A stretch of 64,000 nucleotides of DNA. Origin: Phoenix dactylifera. Its lineage: Eukaryota; Streptophyta; Magnoliopsida; Arecales; Arecaceae. The position numbers were made by a program, and so were the translations under genes. This document shows, piece after piece, positions 48,285 through 58,411 of this stretch (position 1 is its first letter; every line of letters starts with the position of its first letter). The notes under the pieces were generated by a model. The model made no database searches and was not told the origin of the DNA. It was given only the letters and a program-made list of their open reading frames with translations. The stretch spans positions 23,011,146-23,075,145 of the forward strand of contig NC_052399.1 in NCBI RefSeq assembly GCF_009389715.1, read 5' to 3'.

Positions 48285-48794
48285 TGATGGCGGACCACTA
48301 CAGGGAGAAGAGAGAAAGAGGTAGAAGAAGGGAAGGAGGAGGAAGAAGAGGTTATAAAGACGCAGGAAGAAGAGAAAAGGAGGGGGAAGAAGAGAAGAAG
48401 AAAAAGAAGAAAGAAGGCTAGAGTTTTTATTTAATCATTCCATTTCCTAATTCATGAGCGGGGTGGCACTTATATAGGCCTTGCATCATGAATTGATCAA
48501 GTCAAACAATTAATAACTAAATAAATTTGGACCCTTCAATTAATTGACTAAGTCAATTAATTGATTATATACAAAATTAAACCTTACTAACATTAGACCA
48601 CTAAACCAATTGATCACACATAAAATTGGACCTTTATAATTAGATCTTACATTGATCAATTGATCCAATCAGTTGACTCAACAGCTAACCCAATTAACTT
48701 GACTAAAACAAAAACTAACCAAACTGACTCGACCAATAACAAAAGCAACTAATTGACTCCATCATCTAAATGAGAGGCTCTGATGTCGCCATCA
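48285..48794 (-). mobile_element. Solo LTR (510 bp) in unit 2
   Basis: Same family as the 45.2-kb LTR: starts TGATGGCGGACC and ends GTCGCCATCA, with an 8-bp inverted terminal match (TGATGGCG). It is flanked by a perfect 5-bp duplication, CATTA (48280-48284 and 48795-48799). The corresponding site in unit 1 (44,265-44,269) has CATTA once and no insertion. It is shorter than its relative by internal deletions. It lies downstream of the minus-strand small gene, copy 2. Confidence 0.88.
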
Positions 48795-49323
48795 CATTAA
48801 CTCATTATGTCCTTCTTCTAAGTTTGTTAGTCTAAATAAGCCTTGTGTCACCTATGGAGTTATTTAATGTATAAGAATATAACTTTGATCCTTGTTGCAA
48901 GAAGTGCAAATATCCCGGCCTAGGGTAATCGCCAAAGTGTAACAAACCTAGACAGCTTTCTTTCTCGTTAACGAAAAAAATATTATAACGAGGAACTTAA
49001 GGCTTCAGATGCTTCCTTCTCGCATTCAAATCTCTCAAATATGTCAGGAACTCAAATATGGCTTCCAGCTGCAGAGCGAGCAAAAATCTCAGAAACCATG
49101 GTCAAGATTTAGGACTTGACATCTGGAGAACTTGTATACAAGTTCCCACGGCTAAAAGATGGATAAAGTGGATCGTTAGGAACACAAAAAAGAAAAGAAC
49201 AAATTGTAAAAAAATCAATGCAGCTTTCTTTATTCATACGATTGAATCCATGAATGCAAGAAACCAAGAATCTCTCTCTCTCCGCCGCCACCCCCCCATC
49301 GGAAGCCTTTGGTGTTTGCGATG

Positions 49324-49614
49324 CTAGCGGACATAATCGGGGAAGCTCAGGGCTATCATGTGGGAGAGAAAGCGAGGGCAGAAGCACCACATGAGGAGAA
49401 TAGGGGGACATGAGAAGAAGACAAGAAACGTCACGGTGATCACCAGCTTCATTAGCAAGGTCCAGAAGTCGTCGGTCGAGAAGACGCAGTCGCACAGGAA
49501 GATCGACAGACTAAGTATCACGCTCATGGTGATCGTCGTGCCAATGGCCAAGATCAGTTCTTCACGTGGTGACAGCCCCGATGGCATCCTCTCTTCTTGT
49601 AAGCGTCTCGGCAT
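49324..49614 (-). CDS. Small two-helix membrane protein, copy 2 (96 aa)
   Basis: Same length and layout as copy 1, with residues M22L, C35S, I65V and L82F changed. Five base differences separate the two ORFs over 291 bp: four change the protein and one is silent. The acceptor AG (CTCTGCAG equivalent: TTTGCAG) and ATG context are preserved. Here the interval upstream of the ORF lacks the solo LTR, so the leader-to-ORF distance is about 0.6 kb shorter. The changes stay within hydrophobic classes apart from Cys to Ser. Function unknown. The small excess of replacement changes may mean relaxed constraint, or that the ORF is not translated. Confidence 0.5.
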   Translation of the reverse strand: MPRRLQEERMPSGLSPREELILAIGTTITMSVILSLSIFLCDCVFSTDDFWTLLMKLVITVTFLVFFSCPPILLMWCFCPRFLSHMIALSFPDYVR

Positions 49615-49666
49615 CTCTTCTCTCACTCTGCAAAACAAATATCGAGGGCTATGAACAGCATAATCT

Positions 49667-50098
49667 TCAAGCTACGTAGGCAATTGACTCAAACAAGGCG
49701 AAGAAGAAGAAGAAGAACTGCTGGCTAAGGAACGAAATGCAGAATTCAGTAAGAATTAAGGACTCGGACAAGAACTCAGGAAGAAGAAGAACCCATTGTA
49801 GAAGATGGTGAAGAAAAAGAAGAAGAAATAGTAGAAGATGAGAACAAGCTAGAACAAGAACAAGAAGAAGAAGGTGAAGAAGAAGAAGAAGAAGAAGAAG
49901 AAGAAGAATAACCAGCAGGGAAGGAAAGAAGAACATACTTCCGCTCTCTCTGGACTCCTCTTTGGGTCTCTTCCTTCTCGGTGGGCGTGGATGGGACGCA
50001 AGAAGCAAATGGGCTTTGATTGATGTTATGGGGAGCTCAGCCCCATACGTCCCAATATATAGGAGAGAGAGGTGATGTACGGACCCAATAGCAGGCAA
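49667..50098 (-). other. GAA/CTT-rich leader of copy 2
   Basis: Counterpart of 45,890-46,130. The long (GAA)n tract at about 49,860-49,910 is expanded relative to copy 1. The 143-codon frame here depends on the triplet expansion, is not kept in copy 1, and is therefore treated as non-coding leader. Confidence 0.5.
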
Positions 50099-50874
50099 AA
50101 GTTTCTTTCACCAGTGACTGCTTCGGCAAATCATATCCGTCCGTCAACGGGAAACTAAGCAAGTCTTATTTGATTGATTCGAGCACACGCGAATCATATA
50201 TATGCCGGCTCTCTCTCTCTCTCTCTCCATCCATTTTCTCTTCCTTCTTCCTGCTGAAACGAGTATTTCATACATCAAGAGTTCGAATATACCCAATAGA
50301 ATTGGCAAATAACAGGTCCTAAAGTATTCCGAGCAACTTTCTCTTTACCATTAGCCTCATGGAATACATGCATAGCCTGAAATATCACTTCCTTTTTACC
50401 ATCATCCAAATATATGGCCGGCTTTGATGTATGAGTATTGGTATGAGAGTATTGTATACAATTTGGGCTTCACTTGCTAGCAGGACTAGGTTCTTATACT
50501 CTAAAAAAAATTCTATCCTCATGCAAGTGCTAGTTTTATCTTAAAATTGTTCTGTTTTGATACTGAAAGAAAGATAATAAATGAATGCTAAGTATTTTAT
50601 TAGCTAAAGATATAGTGCTTTGTTATAACGATTCATGTGGTTCAACACCAATGTTCAACACAACACGAATTTGCATTATACATAACAGAAATGATGATAA
50701 CAAATCTATTTCTATAATGTAGTTTGCTATCTATAATTTACACAGTTCACCAACGACCTAGTATTGTAGAAATCAAAGGTGATTCAATATTTTAATGTAC
50801 CCCTTAAATAGCAAAAGTAAGAGAGTGCCTAACTTGTCTAATGAATACCAATTGTTCATTACCATGACTTTTCC

Positions 50875-52189
50875 ATGTGGATGATGTTCTATGAAGATGG
50901 ACATTAACATGATATGTTTTGGTGACTTACACGAAATATCCTATTGCTCAAGAAAAACTGCAGGTACTGTGTACTCTTTTTAAGATTAGAAGGAGAAAAT
51001 ATTGCCTAATGCCCTTTTAAAACCCACTAGTACTACATGCAAGCATGTGTCCTCCTGAGTGGTGGATTTGCATGCCTAAGATAAAACTTAAAACGCCAAT
51101 TTGCATGCCTGTTTGATGCAAATATGCCTCTATATATAAGAATTTAGGTGCATAATACGCCTTCATATCTTTAAGCGTTTGCATGCACAATATGTGGTAA
51201 ATGCTACAAACGATTTCATGAGCATTCGATGATTTATTATTCTGTCTATAAATAAGCAAACCATGACGACTTCTATACTTGATGGTATTGTTATTTGCTG
51301 TGTATTAGAAAAATATATTCACAGATGCTTCCAACTAGATTATGGTGTGTGTTGCCAAGAGAAATGAAAATGATAATTAACACTGCCAAAATGTGAAGCG
51401 TGAAGTGAAAACACGATACCATGCCAAAGAATGAAAATCTCGTTGAAAGAGGTGGGGAAAGGGGCCGGGGAAAAAACAAGAACCGGTTTCTCTAATATAT
51501 TTCTCTAGCATGTATAGTTATTCTTTTTTTTTTTTTTTTTTGCATTTTGAGACAATCAGATAATACTTCCAATTCCTTTTCTAGACTGATAAATTGTATC
51601 CATCTAACTAACTAGATCAATGACCCGTTGTCCACAACCTTTATATTCCAAGTTTAGCTCTTCCATATATCCTACAGCACTAGGAGCTTCTAAACTTTTC
51701 TAACAAGGTGTTGTGTATAAAGCTGTCTACAGGTGAGACATCCAATTTGATGTACTAAAGCCATTCTACGAGCAAATTTTGGTACTTGTTATTAAAGGTC
51801 AAGGTAGTAAAGAAAATCCTCCATTGTGCGCATCAAAGATGATTGTATTAAGGGTAAGCGGTATTTCGCAATAGCAGCTCCGAGAAGCTGGGCTTAGGGT
51901 GCGCCTCCTGCGGTCGTTTCAGTGACTCATAGGGCTTCCCTCAGCTCAGACTGGTGTCGCCACCTCTCCCAGGACCGGAATGATTATCCCTGCCCGATGG
52001 GTCTACATTCATCCCTGAATGCCGAACTTGCTTGCCCGTTGGATAAGAAAGCTGACTTCGTTAGAAGGGAAATCGAAGGGTCTTGTATCCTTCTATTCTT
52101 CCTCTAAATCCATCCGTAAGACTTTCCTTCTCCTCCCTGTTAAAATCTGAAGTCTCTTCCTCCCATGACCATGGACTGCATTCACCAGA
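50875..52189. other. Intergenic DNA, nothing recognised
   Basis: AT-rich with a T-run at 51,522-51,541. A short GC-richer patch at 51,860-52,080 has no family match. No gene, repeat or RNA was identified. Confidence 0.45.
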
Positions 52190-52350
52190 ATACCGTACAT
52201 GACCAAGTGATACATACTTAAGTCATCCAATAACCTAAATACATATTTAGACAAATTGATTTAAAGTTACTAGAACATCATGTTGACTAGTAAACAGTAC
52301 ATATTCAGGTGATGCATACTTAATTGACGAATTTTTGATATATATTTTAA

Positions 52351-52988
52351 GGACTCGTTTGGTTTGCGAGAAGAGGGGAGAAAGTGTGGTTAGTAGAAAA
52401 ATAAGAAAATGTCTCAAGTTTGATTGGAGGTTTCAAAGAAAAAAAGATGTGAAAGTAGCTTTTCTATGAAAATAAATTTTACATAATTTATGAAAAAAAT
52501 TATGTGGGACATGGGAAGCTACTGAAAATTATGCTAACTTTTTTCCTTAAGCCATCATAATTTTCTTGATAACTATTTTTAATAGTCAATCTTAAACTAT
52601 TAAAAAATTGCTATTGAAAATTACTACATTATAAAGGAGTTGTGGTAATTCTAATATATAAATATATTAATAACTATTAAAAATTACCATAATATAAAGA
52701 AGTGGTCTAATTATTAAAAATTGTTAGAACTCTAAAAACTCAACCTAATAAATATTTTTAATATTATTTCTAAATATTGAAGAATAGTTTTAAATATTTT
52801 AGATTTGAAGTATTTGAAGTATTTAAATATTTTTCTTGTAGATAAAAAGTGTATTTTCTATACCACTTTTTTATAGTCAACCAAATATGCAAAAGCCACT
52901 TTTTTGTGTATCATATATACAGATATCAGTTTTCTAGAAAAAAAACATTATACTAAACTAAATTTCTTCCCACAAACCAAACAAATCC
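52351..52988. mobile_element. Tourist-like (PIF/Harbinger) MITE, 638 bp
   Basis: Left end GGACTCGTTTGGTTTGCGAG and right end CCACAAACCAAACAAATCC form an imperfect inverted repeat of about 25 bp. Direct TAA flanks both sides (52348-52350 and 52989-52991). The interior is AT-rich and non-coding. It has inserted into the degenerate repeat described above. Confidence 0.75.
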
Positions 52989-53322
52989 TAATCTTGTTTT
53001 TATACATACCCAGCATTGACCCAATACACTTCTCCAAGCAAATCGGTGCATATTCGGGCAAATTAATACAATTTCCAAAACATGGTGTTCACTAGTACAT
53101 GATGCATATCTAGGTGATACACATTTGAGGAGTTTCTGGTATATATTGTAAGCTCATTTGATGCATGCCCAACAACGATCTATCTTTAGGAAAATCAATA
53201 CACATCTAGACAAATTGATACATAGTTTTCAGGATATCGCGTCTACCATTACATAGCATATATTTAGATGATACATACTCGAGAGTTTCTCATACATACT
53301 TCAAGTTTCTTTGATATGTACC

Positions 53323-54039
53323 TGTTGTCATTGTTCAGCTCGACCAAGGTGCTGAGCTAGCTGAGCAACTGGAGTGCTCGGATATTTGGCTACTTAGACC
53401 GTAAGGGTCAGCTGAAGATCATGATGTGTCTTCAAGGTGGTGATGGTTCTCATGCTAGTCACTCTCGAGGTGATGTTGGGCGGAGGAGATTGTGCTTGAA
53501 CATTCGCTATGACATTGGATTTGACCTAAAACAGGAAAGTTAGAGAAATCCTCTTATCAGAGTGTGTCCAAATGGAGACCTGCAAATTCTTAAGTCAGAC
53601 AGATTCTTAGGGAACAATGGAGGTATTATGAGAGCAACATGGTGGTAGTACAATAACATAAGAAAGCTTAAGTGCACTTACCTATAAGATCCTTTGGGAA
53701 CTATTTATATAGGTGAGGGTTGGCGCATGTCACCGAGAAATCCAAGAGCACAGATCGGCCATTTTTGGTAACTGATAGCACGTCCCAAAAATTATGTGCA
53801 AGTGTTTCACTCAAGCATCATGCTCCGTGCATCTCGATCTTTCGTCACATAGTTATGGAAACTATTTGTGATTGTGGCCGAGGTGTCGCCATCTAGGGGA
53901 GATTTTGAAATTTAAAGGATTCTCCATGTGCCTTCGAGGTCGACGATGTGGCAAGTTTTGGCTAGTTGATCGGAGGGTTTGTGGCGAGCTTTGATTGGTT
54001 GATCTGTCACATCGGCTATGGTCGATTCTGAGTGCATCA
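53323..54039 (-). mobile_element. Probable solo LTR (717 bp)
   Basis: Starts TGTTGTCATTG and ends GTGCATCA, with near-perfect 5-bp flanks (GTACC at 53318-53322, ATACC at 54040-54044, one mismatch). A TATATAAATAG box on the complement near 53,700-53,715 supports a minus-strand LTR. The flanking sequence on both sides belongs to one copy of the surrounding repeat, consistent with an insertion. No internal region is present. Confidence 0.6.
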
Positions 54040-54131
54040 ATACCCAACAACAACGCAATATATACCTCAAAGCAAGTCGATATATACAATTTTTAGAACA
54101 TTGTGCTCACCAGTATATAGTCCGTAACCAT

Positions 54132-55464
54132 CACTACAATAAAATCAAGTATTGTCAGTGCTTTAAAAAGCATTGCAAAAGCTTCAGCGATGTGAGAGTG
54201 GCAACAAAATCTGTCAATGCTGCTAGAAAGCGTCGTTAATTAGCGATAAAATGCCAATGTTTATAAGTATCGACAGTTAATTTTGAGGCTTTCAAGTCCA
54301 TCACTATTACTCAAAAATTAATTTTCTTGAGAAATATTACTCACAAATTAATCACACCATTAAAAATCACACTTGAAGGATTGTTTGATGTTGTTACTCA
54401 TCAAAAAAGTTAGCTATGAGCAACAGTAACAACTATGATATGCCGGTTCTCTAGTTAAATAAGCAACAAAGTATCACAATAATGTCTTGAATGCATAAAG
54501 CAGCCAGCCTTATGCTAACTTTTTCCATTTACAATTTACAAATTATATACCATCCCCTAATCCCAACCCAAACCTCAACTCCGACCTCCGCCTTCGATTC
54601 CATTTTCTCTTCTCATTCTCGCGTCGGCAGTGGCCACTTCTGCACCATCGTGGAACCGCCATGAGGTTCCGAGGCCCCACAATCGAGCGGCGATCTGCCT
54701 CCTTCTATGGCCTGGCATAGGGGGCCTCCGACCGAGCAACGCCGATTTAGCTACCGGAGAACCACTTGAAGCTCCCTCAGTGGCCGGAGATCAATGGAGC
54801 ATAGGGCCGGTGCTCGTGGTGATGTCGCCGGAGAACACAGTTGCAGATCTGGTTCGGGTGGTGGTGGAGACATATGCCAAGCAAGGTAGCTGACCGTTGC
54901 TCCCCCACACCGATCTGCTCCGGGCAGCTAGGGTTTCCGTTGCCTTAGTTCGGGTGGCGGAGTACATGCACTCCCTCCTCTCCTCTCTCTCTCTCTCTCT
55001 CTCTCTTTGACAGCAGCTCGGGTTTCCATCGCCTTGGGGCATTGGCGTTTTATAAGGAGACTTGGCAGTTGAGCATTGCGGTTGGACCATAGGATTCCGA
55101 TAACACTTTTAAGCGTCGTCTGGCCCAAGTCTTCTCCGATGATACTTATAAGCATTGTCTTAGGTTAGTGTTTAAGGGGTTTAAAGAAAAAGTTAGTGTT
55201 AAGTGGGGGACGGGGAGTTTAGTGAGTAGGATTCCGACGATGTTTTTAAGCACCGTCTGCTTCTTTCCCTATTTGGCTTCTGACGATGCTTAGAAGCATC
55301 ATCTTACAAATTTGCTTTCGACAACGCTAATTAGCATCGTTTTAGTTTTATCCCTACCAACGCTACTTAAAGGCGTCAGCAATTTTGCACTGGAGCCAAA
55401 ATTACCGACACTTTTACCTAGCGTCGGCATGTATACGTTGGCATCATCCCTTTTTCCTGTAGTG
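54132..55464. mobile_element. Non-autonomous CACTA (En/Spm) element with captured gene piece, 1,333 bp
   Basis: Begins CACTACAATAAAATCAAG and ends TTTTTCCTGTAGTG, the CACTA terminal signature, flanked by a perfect 3-bp target duplication CAT (54129-54131 and 55465-55467). Subterminal regions carry many short direct and inverted copies of GACGCT/AGCATCGT-type words (for example around 55,215-55,400), as expected of transposase-binding subterminal repeats. There is no transposase. The GC-rich interior (54,590-55,080) is foreign to the ends and includes a fragment of a DUF7054 gene. Confidence 0.88.
54630..54935 (+). pseudogene. DUF7054 gene fragment captured in the CACTA element
   Basis: The + frame reads SIGPVLVVMSPENTVADL, then VRVVVETYAKQG. 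This matches the ubiquitin-like DUF7054 domain of plant proteins such as At4g22758 relatives (family pattern GPVxVVMSPENTVxDLI...YxKEGRRPLL). After S a stop intervenes, followed in frame by PLLPHTD, the expected continuation, so the fragment is broken by a nonsense change and then runs into unrelated sequence with a TC microsatellite (54,985-55,006). The N-terminal 50 residues from 54,630 do not match the family. It may be expressed as a short ORF of 87 residues, but no function is inferred. Confidence 0.65.
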
Positions 55465-55814
55465 CATATGATACATACGTGGGATGGGTAGGAAGAAGAT
55501 TCAGAGGAGAAGAAAGAGACATAGGAGGAGGAGAAAGAGACATAGGAAGGAGGAGAAAGATCTCATGGATAGATGAAAAGTAAAAAATTGCTTGATAAGA
55601 AAGAAGAAAGAAATACAGACGAATAACACTTTATGTATTTTTTTTATTCTTTGAATTATTGATGGATGAACTTTGGGGGAGAAATTTCACCAACTCTTTA
55701 ATTTTTACTTTAAAATGCAAACAATAGAACACATGGTAAAATAAAAATGATCATTTTATATTATCTTCCCTCGTGCATGCATCACAGGATTTTTTTTCTT
55801 CAAGATAGCCGTTC

Positions 55815-56600
55815 GTGGGATTTGCCACATTTTTGTTATCAAGCAAATTCAGGTGCACTCAAGATGATGAGCCACGCAATGCCAGTATGCCCATGGGCTA
55901 CATAGATTTGGAGTCGTTGAGCATTGCCGGGTGGGGCATCGCCTGTGCCTATTTGGCCTATCATATCTGGCTGGATAGAAATAAGAGGATCTTCGAGGAC
56001 AGAATGTCACCCCTAAGGACTATTGTGGACAGGGCACGCTATCAGGCTGCTGAGGTCACCGAGGCTTTTATGGTTGCTTCATCTGGGATGGCTAAGGAAA
56101 TTTGGGACTCCCTTTCTGCTACTATAGCACCCAAGTTTGTCTTGTTTCTTGAGAGCTCCCACCCCCTGGCCATCTCAAGAAGAATTTTGATAGGAGTCTG
56201 TCAAGCGGAGGCGACAGAGCTGGAGCTGTTTTTGTGATTAGGGACCATGACTCTAGGTTGATTGCTGCGGGAGGGGGGAGAGGCATGCCTTTGAGGCATC
56301 ATCCATTGAGGGCTGAACTCTGAGCTGCATAAGAGGGTATTTTCTACGCGAGACAGGTGTTAGGGGCTACGAGCATCATCTTTGAGGAGAACTCAGTCGT
56401 GCTGCTTGGGTGGATACTGGATGAGGAAAGGAGAGATCAGATCACCCGCTCCTAAGTGACATACGGTGGCTGGTGAGGAAGTGTGATGCCTTTCAGACCA
56501 TGTATGTTTACCGAAAAGCGAACATGACTGCTGACTGAGTCACTTCCTATACTGCTTATCACTCCATTGAATTTTTTTGGACTCAGAGTTCTATTGTTTT
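55815..56600 (+). pseudogene. LINE (non-LTR retrotransposon) RNase H-type remnant
   Basis: The frame from 55,815 contains AYLAYHIWLDRNKRIFEDR, then RARYQAAEVTEAF, the region before RNase H in plant LINE ORF2-like proteins. Further pieces in shifted frames read AVFVIRDHDSRLIAAGGG, PLRAEL and RKANMTAD, which are RNase H-type (RVT_3) motifs. Frameshifts and stops break the domain. T-rich runs follow (56,598-56,640). The upstream reverse transcriptase is absent, as usual for 5'-truncated LINEs. Confidence 0.75.
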
Positions 56601-56659
56601 TTTTTTCTACTGAGTTATTTTCTTTTTTTTTTTTTTTGATACTGCCGGCTGTGTTCCTG

Positions 56660-58396
56660 GGAGATTAGCATGAGCAGCCCACGTAAAAAAAACGTTAAGT
56701 TTTAGTATACACGAGTCAGACGTGGTGGGTTAAATACGGGACTGTGATTTAGGGAGGAATTCAAACGAGCGATCTAAACTTTTTTTTTTTTTCCTTTTCT
56801 TTTTGCCGTTGGCAACTAAACTTTTTTTTTTTTTTTTTCCGTTTAAAATAAAAGTAGTCAGATCCTCACCGCTGCACGTGCGAATGTGGCTAAAAGTAGC
56901 ACTATGGTTTCGCCAACCGGGCGCCAGCTGTCACAGCTGGCAGCGGGGCCTGCAATGCCCTGCGCTTTTCCCGTTGCTTTCCCTGGACGAACGAGGGGCA
57001 AGCCCAAGGGAGAAGTGAAAACCCCACCCCACCATATCTCTCTCCCGGCCCCCTCCTCCCTTCTCTCGATTTTTCCTCTTCTTTTCTACGCTCTTTCCTT
57101 CCGCGATCTCGCCCCGCCTCGCTCTTGGTATCTTTCCATCCAGGAAGAAGATTTCATTCCTCGTGCTATTATTGTTGGTTGCTTCCTCTCTGGACGATTG
57201 GATTTTGTCCCCTGGATTTCGCCCTTGAAGTCTCGTAGCGATTTCGACAGGAGAGCTGGGTATCTATCTGGATTTTTGTGGGAAAGAATCTTGGAGTTCC
57301 TGGTAGCAAGTGTTCTCGTGTCTCTTCGAAGGTTCTTGCCTCAACGTTTGGGACTTTTGCTCTTGGTTGGAAAAAAAGACTTCTTTTTCTGGGTTCTTGG
57401 AGCGATTTCGCTCTCATGCCGTCGTGAAACCATCTTTCCTCTCGGGTTTCGATGCTAATGTTGTTCTCTGGCTGAAAGATCGGAATTTTCGCGAGATTTC
57501 GCTGCGGGAGGTTCAGTCCTTGAGGTCTCGCATAAGAGGTTTGGATATCTATCTAGTTGCTCTTTACTTCTGGTAAGAATTTTGGAGTTCATTATTAGCT
57601 GCGATTCCCACTGATAGTAAGTTATCCTTTTCGTCTGCTTTAGGATTCTTGCCCCAAGGGTTTGGGATTTCTGCTCTCGGTTGGGAAGAAGAGTTCTTGT
57701 TCTGGGTTCTTGGAGCGATTTGGATCTTCTCCCTTCGTCAAACCATCTATCATCATGGGTTTCGATGCTACTATTTTTTCCTGGCCGAAATATTGGATTT
57801 TCCACAGAATTTCGTCGCGGGAGTTTAGGTCCTTGAGGTCTCGCTGTGATTTCAAAGGAAAGGATCATAGATTGATCTCGGTTTTGTCGCAAGTATTTGT
57901 AGTTCAGCATTAGCTGCAATTCCGGCTGGTAATAAGTTTTCCTGTGCCTCTGTTTTAAAGTTCCTGCCGCAGTTTTGAGATTTTTACGTTCGTTTGGAGA
58001 GCGATCCTTTTTCTGGGGTCTTTACTACGAGAGAACTGGTTCTTGGCATCCCTCAGCGGTTGCTGTAAAAAAATTGGATTTTTATCTGGATTACGTAATA
58101 AGATTTTTGGGTTTTAATCAATATAAGCTTCTGTTCCGGTTTAAAAAAAAGTTTTCTTGTGCCTCTAAATTCCTTCGGTGAGGTTCCCCAGGGTAGCAAG
58201 TTTTGGATTTTTCACTCTCGCCTGGACTCTGCGGAGAAGAATTCCCCTGGGCTCTACTTCAAGAAATCAATTTCTCTGGTCTTTCCTTGAATTGGACTAA
58301 AGAATTGCTTTCTTGGAGTCTGGGATTGGTTGTTTAGATATTGGAAATCTAGGGATCTTGTTTCGAGTGTCATTAAGTGATTGCCTTTCCTGATAG
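56660..58396 (+). promoter_or_regulatory. ELF3 promoter, 5' UTR and leader intron
   Basis: The region 56,860-57,120 is CT-rich and GC-richer (CTCTCTCCCGGCCCCCTCC), typical of a plant 5' UTR. Immediately before the coding exon, TTTCCTGATAG|GGATTTG is a plausible acceptor at 58,395-58,396, implying a 5' UTR intron of about 1.2 kb. No TATA was fixed with confidence. ORFs in this leader are open by composition only. The internal repeat is listed separately. Confidence 0.5.
57180..58200 (+). repeat. About 310-bp tandem repeat in the ELF3 leader
   Basis: Three or more diverged copies share an ordered set of blocks: TTGGGA.TT..TGCTCTCGGTTGG, TTCTGGGTTCTTGGAGCGATT (57,391 and 57,704; weaker near 58,010), GGGTTTCGATGCTA (57,441 and 57,755), CGGGAGGTTCAGTCCTTGAG / CGGGAGTTTAGGTCCTTGAG and TCTCGC, then GGAGTTC and AGCTGC.ATTCC. 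A partial earlier copy lies at 57,180-57,330. The period is about 305-313 bp. Because it sits in the inferred 5' UTR intron, it could affect splicing or expression of ELF3. Confidence 0.8.
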
Positions 58397-58411
58397 GGAT
58401 TTGTGTTGAGC

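Larger units (their letters stand above)
47048..50874. repeat. Segmental tandem duplication, unit 2
   Basis: Direct repeat of unit 1 in the same orientation, separated by only a few bases from its end (T-run at 47,033-47,044). It lacks one 636-bp block and the ATAAT solo LTR, and carries a different LTR insertion at 48,285. Divergence between units exceeds that of very recent copies, with small indels frequent in A/T runs. Confidence 0.9.
52190..54131. repeat. Degenerate direct repeats split by later insertions
   Basis: Words such as TTTAGACAAATTGAT, GTGATACATACTT, AACATCATGTTGACTAGTA and TTTGATATATATTTTAAG recur at about 52,190-52,350, 52,995-53,320 and 54,040-54,125. The recurrences form one older tandem-type repeat of about 150-170 bp, interrupted by a MITE (52,351) and a probable solo LTR (53,323), with a CACTA element starting at 54,132. 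No coding capacity. Confidence 0.6.

Noticed and set aside
52190-53320. Regularly recurring words suggestive of a CRISPR-like array
   Set aside because: Copies are strongly diverged, spacing is irregular and explained by a MITE insertion, and the genome is a plant.
56803-58181. Several + and - strand ORFs in the ELF3 leader, up to 190 codons
   Set aside because: They are not conserved between the leader repeat copies, show no family motif, and lie upstream of a splice acceptor before the real ELF3 start.
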